A stretch of 64,000 bases of DNA from Alphaproteobacteria bacterium. GTDB taxonomy: Bacteria > Pseudomonadota > Alphaproteobacteria > UBA9219 > RGZA01. The DNA lies in assembly GCA_033762625.1 (NCBI GenBank), contig JANRLI010000005.1, positions 1-64,000 on the forward strand, given 5' to 3'. The number at the start of each line of letters is the position of its first letter. Position 1 is the first letter of the stretch. Below, piece by piece: positions 16,809 to 25,707 of this stretch. A model generated the notes under the pieces. It searched no databases, was not told where the DNA came from, and was given only the letters and a program-made list of their open reading frames with translations. Both the position numbers and the translations under genes were made by a program.

Positions 16809-17477
16809 TTAAAAATCCAGATTAGCGTAATTGGGCGGCGGTGGCAGACCAGGGATATGATCAGCAAGAAGTGGGCGAAAGGATGGCCGTGATTTAATGC
16901 GCGCATACCAGATATGCGCATCATCGTATTTATCCCACATAATATCGCCCAGATAATCAATGACCGATAAATGTGCCGCTGCGCTGATATCAGCCAGTGA
17001 TAATTCATCGCCCGCCAGCCAGTTATTTTGCCCCGCCAGCCAGTTGATGTATTTCATATGTTCATCGAGCGCGGTATAGCCCTTGCGGATGGTGAGCGCA
17101 TCGGGCGTTCCCAAACTTTGCAAACGCTTCAAGGCTTTTTCGCCCAGCAGCGTCACGCCCACATCGGCATAAAAGACGCGGTCAAAAAAACCGCTTAAGC
17201 TGCGCACCTTGGCTTTTTCTTCCAAGGTATCGCCGAGCATGTTCGGGCGGTCTTTCACCTCCTCCAGATATTCGCAAATGGCATGCGTATCGGAAAGGGT
17301 GAAACCATCCTTGATGACCAATAGCGGTACTTCACCCGTGGGTGAAAGCGCCATGAATTCCGCGCGGCGTTCCCACGGTTTTTCAATCACCGGTGTAAAC
17401 GCCATATCTTTTTCAGCCAGCAACAGCCGGATTTTCCGGCTGAACGGCGATAGGGGATGGTGGTAAAGGGTGTACAT
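16809..17477 (-). CDS. Glutathione S-transferase family protein
   Basis: A 222-residue cytosolic GST. The thioredoxin-like N-terminal domain has YHHPLSPFSRKIRLLLAEKDM, the cis-Pro segment GEVPLLVIKDG and the glutathione-binding LSDTHAICEYLEE. The helical C-terminal domain has NNWLAGDELSLADISAAAHL. The substrate is unknown. It is first in a same-strand run with the SIMPL and esterase genes. Confidence 0.92.
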   Translation of the reverse strand: MYTLYHHPLSPFSRKIRLLLAEKDMAFTPVIEKPWERRAEFMALSPTGEVPLLVIKDGFTLSDTHAICEYLEEVKDRPNMLGDTLEEKAKVRSLSGFFDRVFYADVGVTLLGEKALKRLQSLGTPDALTIRKGYTALDEHMKYINWLAGQNNWLAGDELSLADISAAAHLSVIDYLGDIMWDKYDDAHIWYARIKSRPSFRPLLADHIPGLPPPPNYANLDF

Positions 17478-17678
17478 CAGGGAAAAGCGCGAAAAGCACT
17501 GGAAAAGGAATGAAGGCGCTAGAATAAGTCACAAATCACTTTGGTTTCAACCTGCAATCAGCATCCTATTCGCGGAGTTGGTAAGGTTCATTAATGGGCA
17601 ATTTTGCTGCGAATACTTTCGTTTTGCGGGTGTATATTTCCAGCATTAAAACGCAGGCCAATTTTTTAGGTGAGCATT

Positions 17679-18077
17679 ATGTATCCGGTTAATTGGGTTA
17701 CCGCAAAAGTGGTCGAGAACTGCCCCCATCATTTCATCATGGAATGGGAAGGTGCCAATGTGCCCAAGGGCGCAAAGGTTGGCGGTCTTGTGGTGACCGA
17801 GATAAAAGGCAATCTGCTTGAAAACCCAAAAACGCCACTGATTGGCTTTTTCATAGTGCTGGATAAGCCCGATAGCTTTAACGGCAAATGGCGTATTCTG
17901 GTGGGCAGCGACCACAATACCGCAACAAACCCCGATGGCAGCGTGTGCGTCAATGCGCCACCGCATGTTTTGGATGAACTAAAAAATTATACCGGCAGCA
18001 TCGTGCCGCGTGATGAGGCAGTTAGCGGCGCTATTACGCGCCGTGCAGGCGCAACGCAGCGTACATACGCAAGATAA
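17679..18077 (+). CDS. Small soluble protein of unknown function
   Basis: A 132-residue protein starting MYPVNWVTAKVVENC. The ATG at 17679 is preferred over an upstream GTG because AGGTGAG lies five bases before it. The sequence is beta-rich with no signal peptide or membrane segment. Conserved-looking pieces are VGGLVVTEIKGNLLENP and GKWRILVGSDHNT. I do not recognise a family. It stands alone between minus-strand genes, convergent with the nitronate-monooxygenase-like gene. Confidence 0.7.
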   Translation: MYPVNWVTAKVVENCPHHFIMEWEGANVPKGAKVGGLVVTEIKGNLLENPKTPLIGFFIVLDKPDSFNGKWRILVGSDHNTATNPDGSVCVNAPPHVLDELKNYTGSIVPRDEAVSGAITRRAGATQRTYAR

Positions 18078-18100
18078 CTAATTCAAATTAATCACCAGCA

Positions 18101-19498
18101 CTAATCACCTGTGGTGATGCGTTCGACCAGTTGCTTCACGGTTGGAATAAAGCCATTGGCATAGAACGGGTCGCTGGCAAAGCGGTAAGCGTTGTGGCCA
18201 GCAAACATCAATGAATTCTCCACGTCACCATCATGGCTGATGTTCTGCAATGTCTTTTGAATGCAGAAACTGCGCGGGTCTGGCTTGCGGCCAGTGGTGC
18301 CTTCTTCGTTCTGCGACCAGTTGGAAAAATGGCATGCGGACAGACAGCCCATGCATGCGACTTGGTCAGCGAGAATTTCGCGCTTGCGCGGTTCATCAAC
18401 GAAAATAAGCGTGTTGTCGGGTGTGCGCATCGCTTCGGTGAAGCCTTGGGATATCCAGCCTTGCGCACGTTCTTTATCGTGCGGGGCAACAAATACCCCG
18501 CGTGAACGCGGGCCAATCGGCAATTCCGCAGTGTGTTCGCCCACGGCAGTTACCGAATACGGAATTTGCCGTTCGGAACGCGCGGTGAGTTCGAGCAAGA
18601 ACGGATTTTTTACGGCGGATGAATAAAATCCGGTTGGCGAAAAGTGGTTTAAATAAATATCGCCCTTTTTTAAGGTGAGCAGGCGTTTTTTCCACGCATC
18701 CGATATCGGGCTTTCCTTGGTCATTAAGGGGCGCGTACCGAATTGGAACCCCATGGGCCCCAGTTCGCTATTGCCAATCCAGTCTTTCCATTCGCGCAGA
18801 TACCACACGCCGCCCGCCATGATGATGGGGGTGTTTTCCAAACCCAGCGTGCGCATCAAATCGCGCAAGGCCTTCACGCGCGGGAATGGCGGTTCGGGTT
18901 TGAGCGGATCTTCGACATTCGATAGGCCGTTATGACCGCCCGCAAGCCACGGGTCTTCGTACACCACCGCGCCTAACCACTGCGCAAATTTGTGATAGGC
19001 GCGTTTCCAAAGCGCATTGAATGCGCGCGCGGATGACACGATGGGATAATAATAAACGCCGTAGGATGCGCAGATTTCAGCTATTTTATATGGCATGCCC
19101 GCGCCGCAGGTCACGCCGTGCACCATGCCTTTGGTTTGTTCCAAGATGCCTTTTAAAATACGTTCTGCGCCGCCCATTTCCCACAAAATGTTCATGTGGA
19201 TGCGGCCTTTGCCATTTGACATTTCATAGGCGGTTTTGGCTTGCGTGATACCGCCTTGAATGGCATAGGCAACCAGTTCTTCATGACGTTCTTGACGCGT
19301 GCGGCCTTTGTAGATTTGCGGGATGCGGTTGCCGTTGGCATCATAGCTGTCGGCATTTACGCCGGAAAATGTGCCAATGCCACCCGCAGCAGCCCATGCG
19401 CCGGAGCTTTCACCGTTGGAAACCGAAATACCTTTGCCGCCTTCGATGATGGGAAGAACTTCGCGGCCGGACATGATAATAGGGTTGAGCGTAAACAA
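18101..19498 (-). CDS. Nitronate monooxygenase / 2-nitropropane dioxygenase-like flavoprotein
   Basis: A 465-residue TIM-barrel flavoprotein of the NPD family, longer than the classical enzyme. FMN-binding features are GAWAAAGGIGTFSG at the N-terminus, HGVTCGAGMPYK, IIMAGGVW and MGFQFGTRPL. The C-terminus carries clustered cysteines (ACMGCLSACHF and RSFCIQ), which could bind metal or a cluster and are a feature of this long subgroup. Oxidation of nitronates is the family activity, but this subgroup may be an enoyl-reductase-type enzyme. Confidence 0.8.
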   Translation of the reverse strand: MFTLNPIIMSGREVLPIIEGGKGISVSNGESSGAWAAAGGIGTFSGVNADSYDANGNRIPQIYKGRTRQERHEELVAYAIQGGITQAKTAYEMSNGKGRIHMNILWEMGGAERILKGILEQTKGMVHGVTCGAGMPYKIAEICASYGVYYYPIVSSARAFNALWKRAYHKFAQWLGAVVYEDPWLAGGHNGLSNVEDPLKPEPPFPRVKALRDLMRTLGLENTPIIMAGGVWYLREWKDWIGNSELGPMGFQFGTRPLMTKESPISDAWKKRLLTLKKGDIYLNHFSPTGFYSSAVKNPFLLELTARSERQIPYSVTAVGEHTAELPIGPRSRGVFVAPHDKERAQGWISQGFTEAMRTPDNTLIFVDEPRKREILADQVACMGCLSACHFSNWSQNEEGTTGRKPDPRSFCIQKTLQNISHDGDVENSLMFAGHNAYRFASDPFYANGFIPTVKQLVERITTGD

Positions 19499-19533
19499 TG
19501 CTAAATCTTTCTAGTATCTAAGAGGGGGTGACG

Positions 19534-20028
19534 CTACCAGATGAACAGGCTGCGTACAATTTGAATGGCGGAGATGATGAAAAGGATAACAATAACGCTT
19601 ATTCCCATGATGAAGCCGGGGAAGCGGTTTTTAGGATTTTTGTAATACGCCATGGCGTAAATAATCCGGCTGATGGGCCAGAACACACCAATTGCGGCGG
19701 CGATTTCATCACGCGCAGCTAGCGCGGTAATCCATAGCAGCGGCAAAAAGATAACCAGATATTCAACCGAATTGGCATGGGCGCGAAGTACGCACATGAA
19801 TTCTTCAGGGCCGGTCATGGTTGGAACCTGAACGCCATATTTTTTGCGGGCCACGCCGACCTGATAGGCCAGCACGAACACCACCAGCAGGGTGAATAAC
19901 GTCACAAGACCGGTAAATGGCCAGCCAAAGACGTTGAGTTCAAGTGCTTCGCCAATACCAGCGGGCATGCCATTCATGACTGGCGCAGAAGATGGAATGA
20001 TTTCATTCATATGGAGCGTCGCATGCAA
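19534..20028 (-). CDS. MAPEG family membrane protein
   Basis: A 164-residue integral membrane protein with four predicted helices. The MAPEG (membrane-associated eicosanoid/glutathione metabolism) signature is PEEFMCVLRAHANSVEYLVIFLPLLWI, with the conserved Arg, Asn and Glu, followed by ISRIIYAMAYYKN. Bacterial members are thought to have glutathione-dependent transferase or peroxidase activity. The start at 20028 is uncertain: no clear ribosome-binding site is seen and later in-frame ATGs exist. Confidence 0.85.
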   Translation of the reverse strand: MHATLHMNEIIPSSAPVMNGMPAGIGEALELNVFGWPFTGLVTLFTLLVVFVLAYQVGVARKKYGVQVPTMTGPEEFMCVLRAHANSVEYLVIFLPLLWITALAARDEIAAAIGVFWPISRIIYAMAYYKNPKNRFPGFIMGISVIVILFIISAIQIVRSLFIW

Positions 20029-20221
20029 GAGGGAAAGGAAAAACCTGAAGAGGGGCGCAGCATATCAGCAAGAGGGGCTGTGAAAAAGCATATTTATCAC
20101 TATACCAACGGGTAAAAAAGCTTATATTGATTGATGTTATTCAAATCAATGGGTTTGAGAGGGGTTGGAACGATCCCCTTGAACCGCTCATTTTAGAACC
20201 CCGCTGCTTGAAGGACCATTC

Positions 20222-20515
20222 ATGTCACGCCCTTGCCTGAAACCTGCTGAAGTGAAATCCGCTTTGAAAAAGCTCCCCAAATGGAAGCTCGCCAAAGGCG
20301 GAAAAGCCATAGAGCGCGAATATACGTTCAAGAATTTCAGTCAGGCCTTTGCCTTTATGACGCGCTGCGCGATGAAAGCCGAAAAGCTTAATCACCATCC
20401 CGAATGGGGCAATATTTACGATTGGGTGATGGTGACATTGACCACCCATGATGCGGGCGGTGTAACGGAACTGGACATCCAGTTAGCAACCGCGATGGAT
20501 GCGTACGCGAAGTAA
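20222..20515 (+). CDS. phhB: Pterin-4a-carbinolamine dehydratase
   Basis: A 97-residue protein that dehydrates 4a-hydroxytetrahydrobiopterin during pterin recycling for aromatic amino acid hydroxylases. The active-site segment KLNHHPEWGNIYDWVMVTLTTH holds the paired His. The rest (REYTFKNFSQAFAFM, GGVTELDIQLATAMD) fits the PCD/DCoH fold. No phenylalanine hydroxylase gene is adjacent. In many bacteria this is a stand-alone gene. Confidence 0.95.
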   Translation: MSRPCLKPAEVKSALKKLPKWKLAKGGKAIEREYTFKNFSQAFAFMTRCAMKAEKLNHHPEWGNIYDWVMVTLTTHDAGGVTELDIQLATAMDAYAK

Positions 20516-20520
20516 GTTAT

Positions 20521-20895
20521 TTAAAAATTACGCTCAATCATATGAACTTCGCCCGCAGCGAAATTATCCTGCGCACGTTCATAATGGCGCGCGGCAACGC
20601 TTTGCGCAGATGATGGCAATGCGCCGTGATAGCTTAGTTGCTCATTCGCCTTTTGAATAAGCCCTTCGACTTGGTGTTTTAAACCCAGTTCCAACAATTG
20701 CGCGGAAAACGATGGATGCGGCAGACCATCACCCAGCCGCGATGATGCAGGATAAATCGGCGTAATTTCCAACCCCACCGCGCCATCGGCAAACGGGCCA
20801 ACATGCGCAACGCGTTGCCGCATCAATTCGTTTTGACGGGCGCTTTGACGTGTCAGAATGGGTTTGGACGAAAGTGGGAATACCGATATCGACAT
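20521..20895 (-). CDS. Hypothetical protein
   Basis: A 124-residue reading frame convergent with phhB, five bases from its stop. It has no signal peptide or membrane segment. The second half is helical (SFSAQLLELGLKHQVEGLIQKANEQLSYHG and ARHYERAQDNFAAGEVHMIE). No clear ribosome-binding site precedes the ATG. I recognise no family. It is kept because the composition looks coding and nothing better occupies the stretch. Confidence 0.5.
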   Translation of the reverse strand: MSISVFPLSSKPILTRQSARQNELMRQRVAHVGPFADGAVGLEITPIYPASSRLGDGLPHPSFSAQLLELGLKHQVEGLIQKANEQLSYHGALPSSAQSVAARHYERAQDNFAAGEVHMIERNF

Positions 20896-21114
20896 GAAAC
20901 AGCAGCAGTTGGATTGATTCGCGAACCAGCCCAGTATGGGAAGGAATTATCTTGTCCGTACAATCAAAAGCATTTCTGTGGATAACTTTGCGCCGGTAAT
21001 GATTCGGAATCTGTCAGGGTTGGCATCATCCGTTTATTGTTTGTTTACATCATCGCTCCCCAATTCTACGCTGCTACCCTTGGGTCTTTCGCGTTTCTTT
21101 CAAAGTGATTTGGT

Positions 21115-22473
21115 ATGAAAAAAACTTATCTAAGCCGTTTTGCGCTTTTGCTGGCCGTTATGTCGGTAGCTGCATTTGGCACTTTATCGGTTTCGGATGC
21201 TTACGCTGCCGCACAGTCAAACGCGCATCATGCCAAGACGCATCACGCCAAAAAAACAACAGCCAAGAAAAGCAAAAAATCCGCCAAAACCGCGAAGAAG
21301 CCGAAAAGCGGTTTTGAATTAAAGGCGCCGCCGGCATCAAAGGCGGCGCATGCGCGCGCGATTATGGGAACACCTGATCCGAATGTCGATGAACCATCGG
21401 AAATGATTACTGCGATCAAGAACCGCGCGCAGGATAAATTCTGGGATGGCAAGCGCCCTTATCCCGAACAATTGCGCGAGCAAATGAGCCCGCCACCACC
21501 CGCGCCGATTTTTACCGGCGCGATTGCGCAAAAGGAATTGCAAAAGCGGGATGGCACCAATCCGACAGGTCTTCGTAACGATACATTGCGCCGTGCCAGC
21601 TATTCCGATATTTCCGGCGTAACCTTTGATGATCAGCCCTTGCGCATGAACGCATCGGAAGCATTCCGTCGTTCGCTCGACACGGTTTCATTCGAACTGG
21701 GTCGGCCGTGCAAGACCCAAGAATATTTTGGCTGGCCGATGCAGCAAAGCGAGCAAGCGCGCGTTGACCGTATTTTTGAAGAAACCAACGCCAAATTCAA
21801 ATTGCGCGGATATAATTTGCAACCCAAGAAACCGCGCTCGGTGGGCAGCGATGTTGCCGCCTTTACTGCAGACCGCAGCAATAAACGCATTTTGGGAATT
21901 TGGTCAGCGGGGGATGTTGGCTTGCTATTGCTGATGTGCGATTCAGATGTGCCAGCAGCCACCGCAGCAAAAGCAAAACCCGATGCGGCGCTTTCCAAAA
22001 AGAAACTGCGTAAAGCGAAAAAGAAATCACGCAGCGCCGTAACATCAACATCGATTACCCCGTCCAGCACTGGCGCAACACAGCCTGATGCGCCCACAGC
22101 AGGCGGTGATCCGAATGGTGGTGCAAGCCCCGCCGGTGCACCCACAGAAGCAAAACCGCAAGTTATTCCTGGCGCGCCGCCAAAAACTTTGCCGCCAGAA
22201 CCTGTACAATCCGTGCCAACGCAACCAACAGCTCCGGCTGTGCCTGCGCCATTACCCGCGCCAACCCCAGTGCCAACACCTGCTGCACCAGCACCTGAAC
22301 CAAAGGCGGAAACACCGCCTGCAAATTCTGGTGTGATTAATCCATCGAACGCATTTATCCCTGCCGATGCGCCAACCGCGATGAAAGCAGGTACGCCGGA
22401 TATCAAGCCACCAAGCGTGGATGGCGCAGTAGATGCTGCCAAAGACGCAGTTAAAGACGCGGTTAAGCCATAG
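21115..22473 (+). CDS. Exported Lys- and Pro-rich protein of unknown function
   Basis: A 452-residue protein with a signal peptide (MKKTYLSRFALLLAVMSVAAFG up to AYAAA). A His/Lys/Ala-rich basic segment follows (HHAKTHHAKKTTAKKSKK). A folded region spans about residues 85-285, including SFELGRPCKTQEYFGWPM and RILGIWSAGDVGLLLLMC. The tail of more than 150 residues is Pro/Ala/Thr-rich, as in cell-wall-spanning linkers. It ends with a repeated DAAKDAVKDAVK. The folded part is not recognised. A strong terminator follows directly. Confidence 0.75.
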   Translation: MKKTYLSRFALLLAVMSVAAFGTLSVSDAYAAAQSNAHHAKTHHAKKTTAKKSKKSAKTAKKPKSGFELKAPPASKAAHARAIMGTPDPNVDEPSEMITAIKNRAQDKFWDGKRPYPEQLREQMSPPPPAPIFTGAIAQKELQKRDGTNPTGLRNDTLRRASYSDISGVTFDDQPLRMNASEAFRRSLDTVSFELGRPCKTQEYFGWPMQQSEQARVDRIFEETNAKFKLRGYNLQPKKPRSVGSDVAAFTADRSNKRILGIWSAGDVGLLLLMCDSDVPAATAAKAKPDAALSKKKLRKAKKKSRSAVTSTSITPSSTGATQPDAPTAGGDPNGGASPAGAPTEAKPQVIPGAPPKTLPPEPVQSVPTQPTAPAVPAPLPAPTPVPTPAAPAPEPKAETPPANSGVINPSNAFIPADAPTAMKAGTPDIKPPSVDGAVDAAKDAVKDAVKP

Positions 22474-22513
22474 GCGCAAAAGTTAATCTATTTACTTTCG
22501 TTATCTATCCATA

Positions 22514-22546
22514 AAATGCCCGATATAATTTATCGGGCATTTTTTT
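22514..22546 (+). terminator. Rho-independent terminator abutting the next start codon
   Basis: AAATGCCCGATA-TAAT-TTATCGGGCATTT followed by a T-run. The T-run ends exactly where the ATG of the M48 gene begins (22547). It should end transcription of the proline-rich protein gene. The unusual closeness leaves the next gene without room for its own promoter or ribosome-binding site, unless it is read through. Confidence 0.85.
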
Positions 22547-23596
22547 ATGACATTTAAAGTCCAAGTCGCAGGGTTGCAGGGCAGTGAAATTGTGCATCTG
22601 CGCCCGATTAAGCCATGGTCACACTGGGACAGCGCGGTGACGGTTGCGTATTTCGGCGCGGCTGCGGCGATGATGCTCACGCTTGGCGCTGAGGTGACGA
22701 ATATTCTATCGGGTGGTCTTGCTGATCCAACCTCGTCGGTTGATGTTGCAAAGCAGGCAAGCGGTGTTGCGATCTGGTGGTTTGCAATGCAGGAAGCGCG
22801 GCAAGCCTATCAGGATCTGAAACGCTTTATTCAAGTCACCAGCGCAGCGATTGAAAAACTACCGCAGGTATCGCATCCCATGCTGGATGCGTATCGCAAC
22901 GAACTTTATACCCAGATGCGCAAGAACGGCGATATGCGCACCATCCGTTTTGTCGATAAAGATGATATGGAAACGATACTGGGTTATCAGGAACGCAGTT
23001 TGTCGCCGCGTGCCTGCACCAATCCCACGTTATCAAATAATGTAATCTGCATTGGCGTAAACCGCGCCTTTTTGCGTAGCCGTGACCATGTGATGCAATT
23101 TGCAGTTGTGGCGCATGAGGTCGCGCATCCCTATGGATGGAACAAGATCCAGCTTATCGCCCGCGGCATGCAGCGCGCCAATACGCAAATGGTTATCTTT
23201 GGCGTGTTGCAGGCATTGGCTTTTCAAAATCCTATCACCCTAGGTTTGGCGCTGACATCGGCGGTGGTGGTTCCCGCATTATTGCAGGCGCATTATCGCC
23301 GGCAGGAATTCCGCTGTGATCGGGGCGCTGCGCTATATACGGGCGATGCTGCGAATGTTGCCCATGCGCTAACCCAGCTTGAACATAATGCGAAGCGCTT
23401 TTCGCCAACCCAATCACGTCTGGGCGGATCATCGACCGCTACAGGCTGGCAGGATAAATTGAACCAGATCATGTGGCGCGGGATTGAAAAAGGGCTTGGC
23501 GCATTGATGGATACACATCCGCCTGTCGAACGACGCATTCGCGTGCTGCATACGCTTGCCAAACACCAAGCGTATCAGCGACAAAAACTGGGATAA
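22547..23596 (+). CDS. M48-family-like membrane metallopeptidase
   Basis: A 349-residue protein with predicted membrane segments near residues 32-55 and 212-245. The zinc site is HEVAH (residues 190-194, in VVAHEVAHP), with a downstream Glu/Asp region QEFRCDRGAAL (about 253-262) as third ligand. DTHPPVERRIRVL at the end is the M48 C-terminal motif. Proteases of this type cleave membrane or misfolded envelope proteins. The ATG directly follows a terminator T-run and has no ribosome-binding site, so the true start may be later. Confidence 0.8.
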   Translation: MTFKVQVAGLQGSEIVHLRPIKPWSHWDSAVTVAYFGAAAAMMLTLGAEVTNILSGGLADPTSSVDVAKQASGVAIWWFAMQEARQAYQDLKRFIQVTSAAIEKLPQVSHPMLDAYRNELYTQMRKNGDMRTIRFVDKDDMETILGYQERSLSPRACTNPTLSNNVICIGVNRAFLRSRDHVMQFAVVAHEVAHPYGWNKIQLIARGMQRANTQMVIFGVLQALAFQNPITLGLALTSAVVVPALLQAHYRRQEFRCDRGAALYTGDAANVAHALTQLEHNAKRFSPTQSRLGGSSTATGWQDKLNQIMWRGIEKGLGALMDTHPPVERRIRVLHTLAKHQAYQRQKLG

Positions 23597-23611
23597 ACGG
23601 GAAGTGTAGCG

Positions 23612-24853
23612 TTAGCCGGCTTTTTTGGAAGCCGTGCTGGTGCCTGCATGTTTACGGATGAAATCCTTCACAATCGGCTGAATCTCACCTCTCCAGCGGC
23701 GGCCATTGAAAATACCGTAATGGCCCACGCTTTTAATCAGGTGATCTTCTTTTTGTGATGCCTTCAATCCGCTGCACAAATCATGTGCGGCGATGGTTTG
23801 GCCAGGCGCGGAAATATCATCCAGCTCCCCTTCGATGGTGAGCAGTGCGGTTTGTTCAATCGCGCTTGGGTCAACAATCATGTCTTTCCAGCGGAAGGTG
23901 CCTGCGGGCAATGCGTGTTCCTGAAATACACGTTGCACGGTTTGCAGATAAAATTCTGCGGTGATGTCCATCACCGATAAATATTCATCATAGAATTTGC
24001 GGTGCGATGCGGCGGATGAACCATCGCCCTTTACCAGATGGTGGAACAGGCGAAGATGCTCACCCACATGGCGATCCATATTCATCGACATAAAACTGGA
24101 AAGCTGCACGAAGCCCGGATAAATCTTGCGCATCGCGCCCGGATAATAGGGCGGAACGGTAGTGGTTACGGTGCGTTCAAACCATGATAATGGCTTGTCC
24201 TTGCCCAGTTGCGTTACCTTGGTTTGCGCACGGCGCGTATCAATCGGGCCGCCCATAAGCGTCATGGAGCGTGCTTGAGCAGGATCATTCATCTGCGCCA
24301 TTAGCGATACTGCACAGAGCACCGGCACCGCAGGCTGGCATACCGCCATCACATGGACCTCGGGTCCAAGGGCACGAATGAAATCCATGATATAGGAGAT
24401 ATTATCTTCCAAATCGAATTTGCCATCACTTAGCGGCACAAGGCGCGCATCGATCCAGTCGGTGATATAGACATCATGTTCGGGCAACATCGCTTCCACG
24501 GTGCCGCGCAGCAGCGTGGCATGATGGCCCGACATCGGCGCAACGATTAAAACCTTTGGATCGATATTCGGGGTCTTGCGTTCGAAATGCAGCAAATTGC
24601 AAAACGGTTTGTGCATCACGGTTTTGATGGTGACGGGAATGCGCACATCGTCAATTTCGGTGTGGTCCAGCATCCATTTGGGTTTGTCATACCGGCGCGT
24701 CGTGCGTTCGATTAATTCGGCACCTGCCGCCATCACACGGGCGTAACCGGTTTCAGGCATCAACGGATTTTGGAAAATGGCTTTGGTAACACCGGCCAAA
24801 GCGCGCATCGGCGCGGCCATAAGATGTGAGAAGTCATAAACGTGATAAAGCAT
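23612..24853 (-). CDS. phaZ: Intracellular polyhydroxyalkanoate depolymerase
   Basis: A 413-residue PhaZ of the type that mobilises granule polyhydroxybutyrate. The family start MLYHVYDFSHLMAAPMRALA, the catalytic Cys in the lipase-box variant AVCQPAVP (Cys172), the Asp region LTIEGELDDISAPGQT and the His in SVGHYGIFNG are present. It stands alone, convergent with the M48 gene. The presence of a depolymerase implies PHA synthesis genes elsewhere in the genome. Confidence 0.95.
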   Translation of the reverse strand: MLYHVYDFSHLMAAPMRALAGVTKAIFQNPLMPETGYARVMAAGAELIERTTRRYDKPKWMLDHTEIDDVRIPVTIKTVMHKPFCNLLHFERKTPNIDPKVLIVAPMSGHHATLLRGTVEAMLPEHDVYITDWIDARLVPLSDGKFDLEDNISYIMDFIRALGPEVHVMAVCQPAVPVLCAVSLMAQMNDPAQARSMTLMGGPIDTRRAQTKVTQLGKDKPLSWFERTVTTTVPPYYPGAMRKIYPGFVQLSSFMSMNMDRHVGEHLRLFHHLVKGDGSSAASHRKFYDEYLSVMDITAEFYLQTVQRVFQEHALPAGTFRWKDMIVDPSAIEQTALLTIEGELDDISAPGQTIAAHDLCSGLKASQKEDHLIKSVGHYGIFNGRRWRGEIQPIVKDFIRKHAGTSTASKKAG

Positions 24854-25083
24854 ATCTGTTTCCTGACACCGCTATTGCAGCATGTAAACATTAATAAGAG
24901 GTAACTATTTGATAACCATAGATAAGTTGACTAGCGCACTATAGAGGCAGGGTATGAAGGAGGGTTTAATCTTGTTGTGCATTTAATATAAAAAGACAAG
25001 GTCGAATCATTATAGTTCAAAGGGTTAGAAAGAAAGACGAAAATACCATTCCAGCGTATGTAGCGCATAAAAACCTTTAAAGA

Positions 25084-25467
25084 TCATGGGCGCGGTTTTG
25101 GCAAACTGCGTAACCAAAGGGTGGTGAGAAGGAAGGCTGTAACCCCGTCGATCCGTTTGCGCTGTATGGGTGTTTGCTGGATGCCCAGTGTTTTGGTGGA
25201 GCCAAGCCAGATGCGTATGGCTTTGCGTTGCTGGGCTTTCATCCGCAATTGTTTTTCAAACGCATCAAGGCTAAGCAAAATGCGCAACGCGTCAAGCTTG
25301 GCGGCTGCAATATCTGCCAGCAAATTCAAAATCACATGACAGGAAAAAGGATTACGCTTGGTTTGAATGAAAAGGCCGGAGCGTTTTGCGCGCAGGTTCA
25401 TCAAGGTGGTGCGTGCGGCATGAAGTTCCTGATACGCGGTTGCGCGGTGGTTTAAAACAGCAAGCAT
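25084..25467 (-). CDS. Hypothetical basic helical protein
   Basis: A 127-residue protein starting MLAVLNHRATAYQELHAARTTLM, strongly basic and predicted helical throughout. A good ribosome-binding site (AAAGGA) precedes the ATG, and a leader with two GC-rich hairpins lies just upstream, which supports it as a real gene. No family is recognised. The Cys-His pair at FSCHVI is isolated. It has no close same-strand neighbours. Confidence 0.55.
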   Translation of the reverse strand: MLAVLNHRATAYQELHAARTTLMNLRAKRSGLFIQTKRNPFSCHVILNLLADIAAAKLDALRILLSLDAFEKQLRMKAQQRKAIRIWLGSTKTLGIQQTPIQRKRIDGVTAFLLTTLWLRSLPKPRP

Positions 25468-25485
25468 AAGTATCCTTTAAAGTAA

Positions 25486-25521
25486 CGCCCGTATTAGCGG
25501 GCGGGTCAGCAGTCGCTGCCC
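25486..25521 (-). promoter_or_regulatory. Two tandem GC-rich hairpins in the leader of the hypothetical gene
   Basis: On the minus strand, GGGCAGC-GACT-GCTG(A)CCC is followed directly by CGCCCG-CTAATA-CGGGCG, then an A/T stretch with the AAAGGA ribosome-binding site. Two adjacent stems this close to a start suggest an RNA regulator or ribosomal control element. It matches no riboswitch class I can name. Confidence 0.45.
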
Positions 25522-25672
25522 TCAAAAATAAAACTTAGAATATGAGATAAGCATACGTTCCAAGTGTTTTACTTGCATGAACGCAAAATGCTTTCAGCAA
25601 AATTTCAATTTTGAAATTAGTTCAAATTAAAAGTATTTTACTCAAACGCCGTAAGGCTTCGCTCGCATAAGC

Positions 25673-25707
25673 TCCCAGATTTTTCTTGGGAACGACGGTC
25701 GTCGTTC
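25673..25707. terminator. Hairpins immediately after the SYLF gene
   Basis: GAACGACG-GT-CGTCGTTC (25690-25707) abuts the stop codon of the SYLF gene, and TCCCA-N9-TGGGA (25673-25691) partly overlaps it. They could end transcription or protect the mRNA end. No long T-run follows on the minus strand, so the terminator role is tentative. Confidence 0.45.

Noticed and set aside
21633-22442. A 269-codon Gly/Ala/Val-rich frame opposite the proline-rich secreted protein gene.
   Set aside because: It is the complement of the Pro/Ala-rich tail, and the plus-strand gene has a signal peptide and a terminator.
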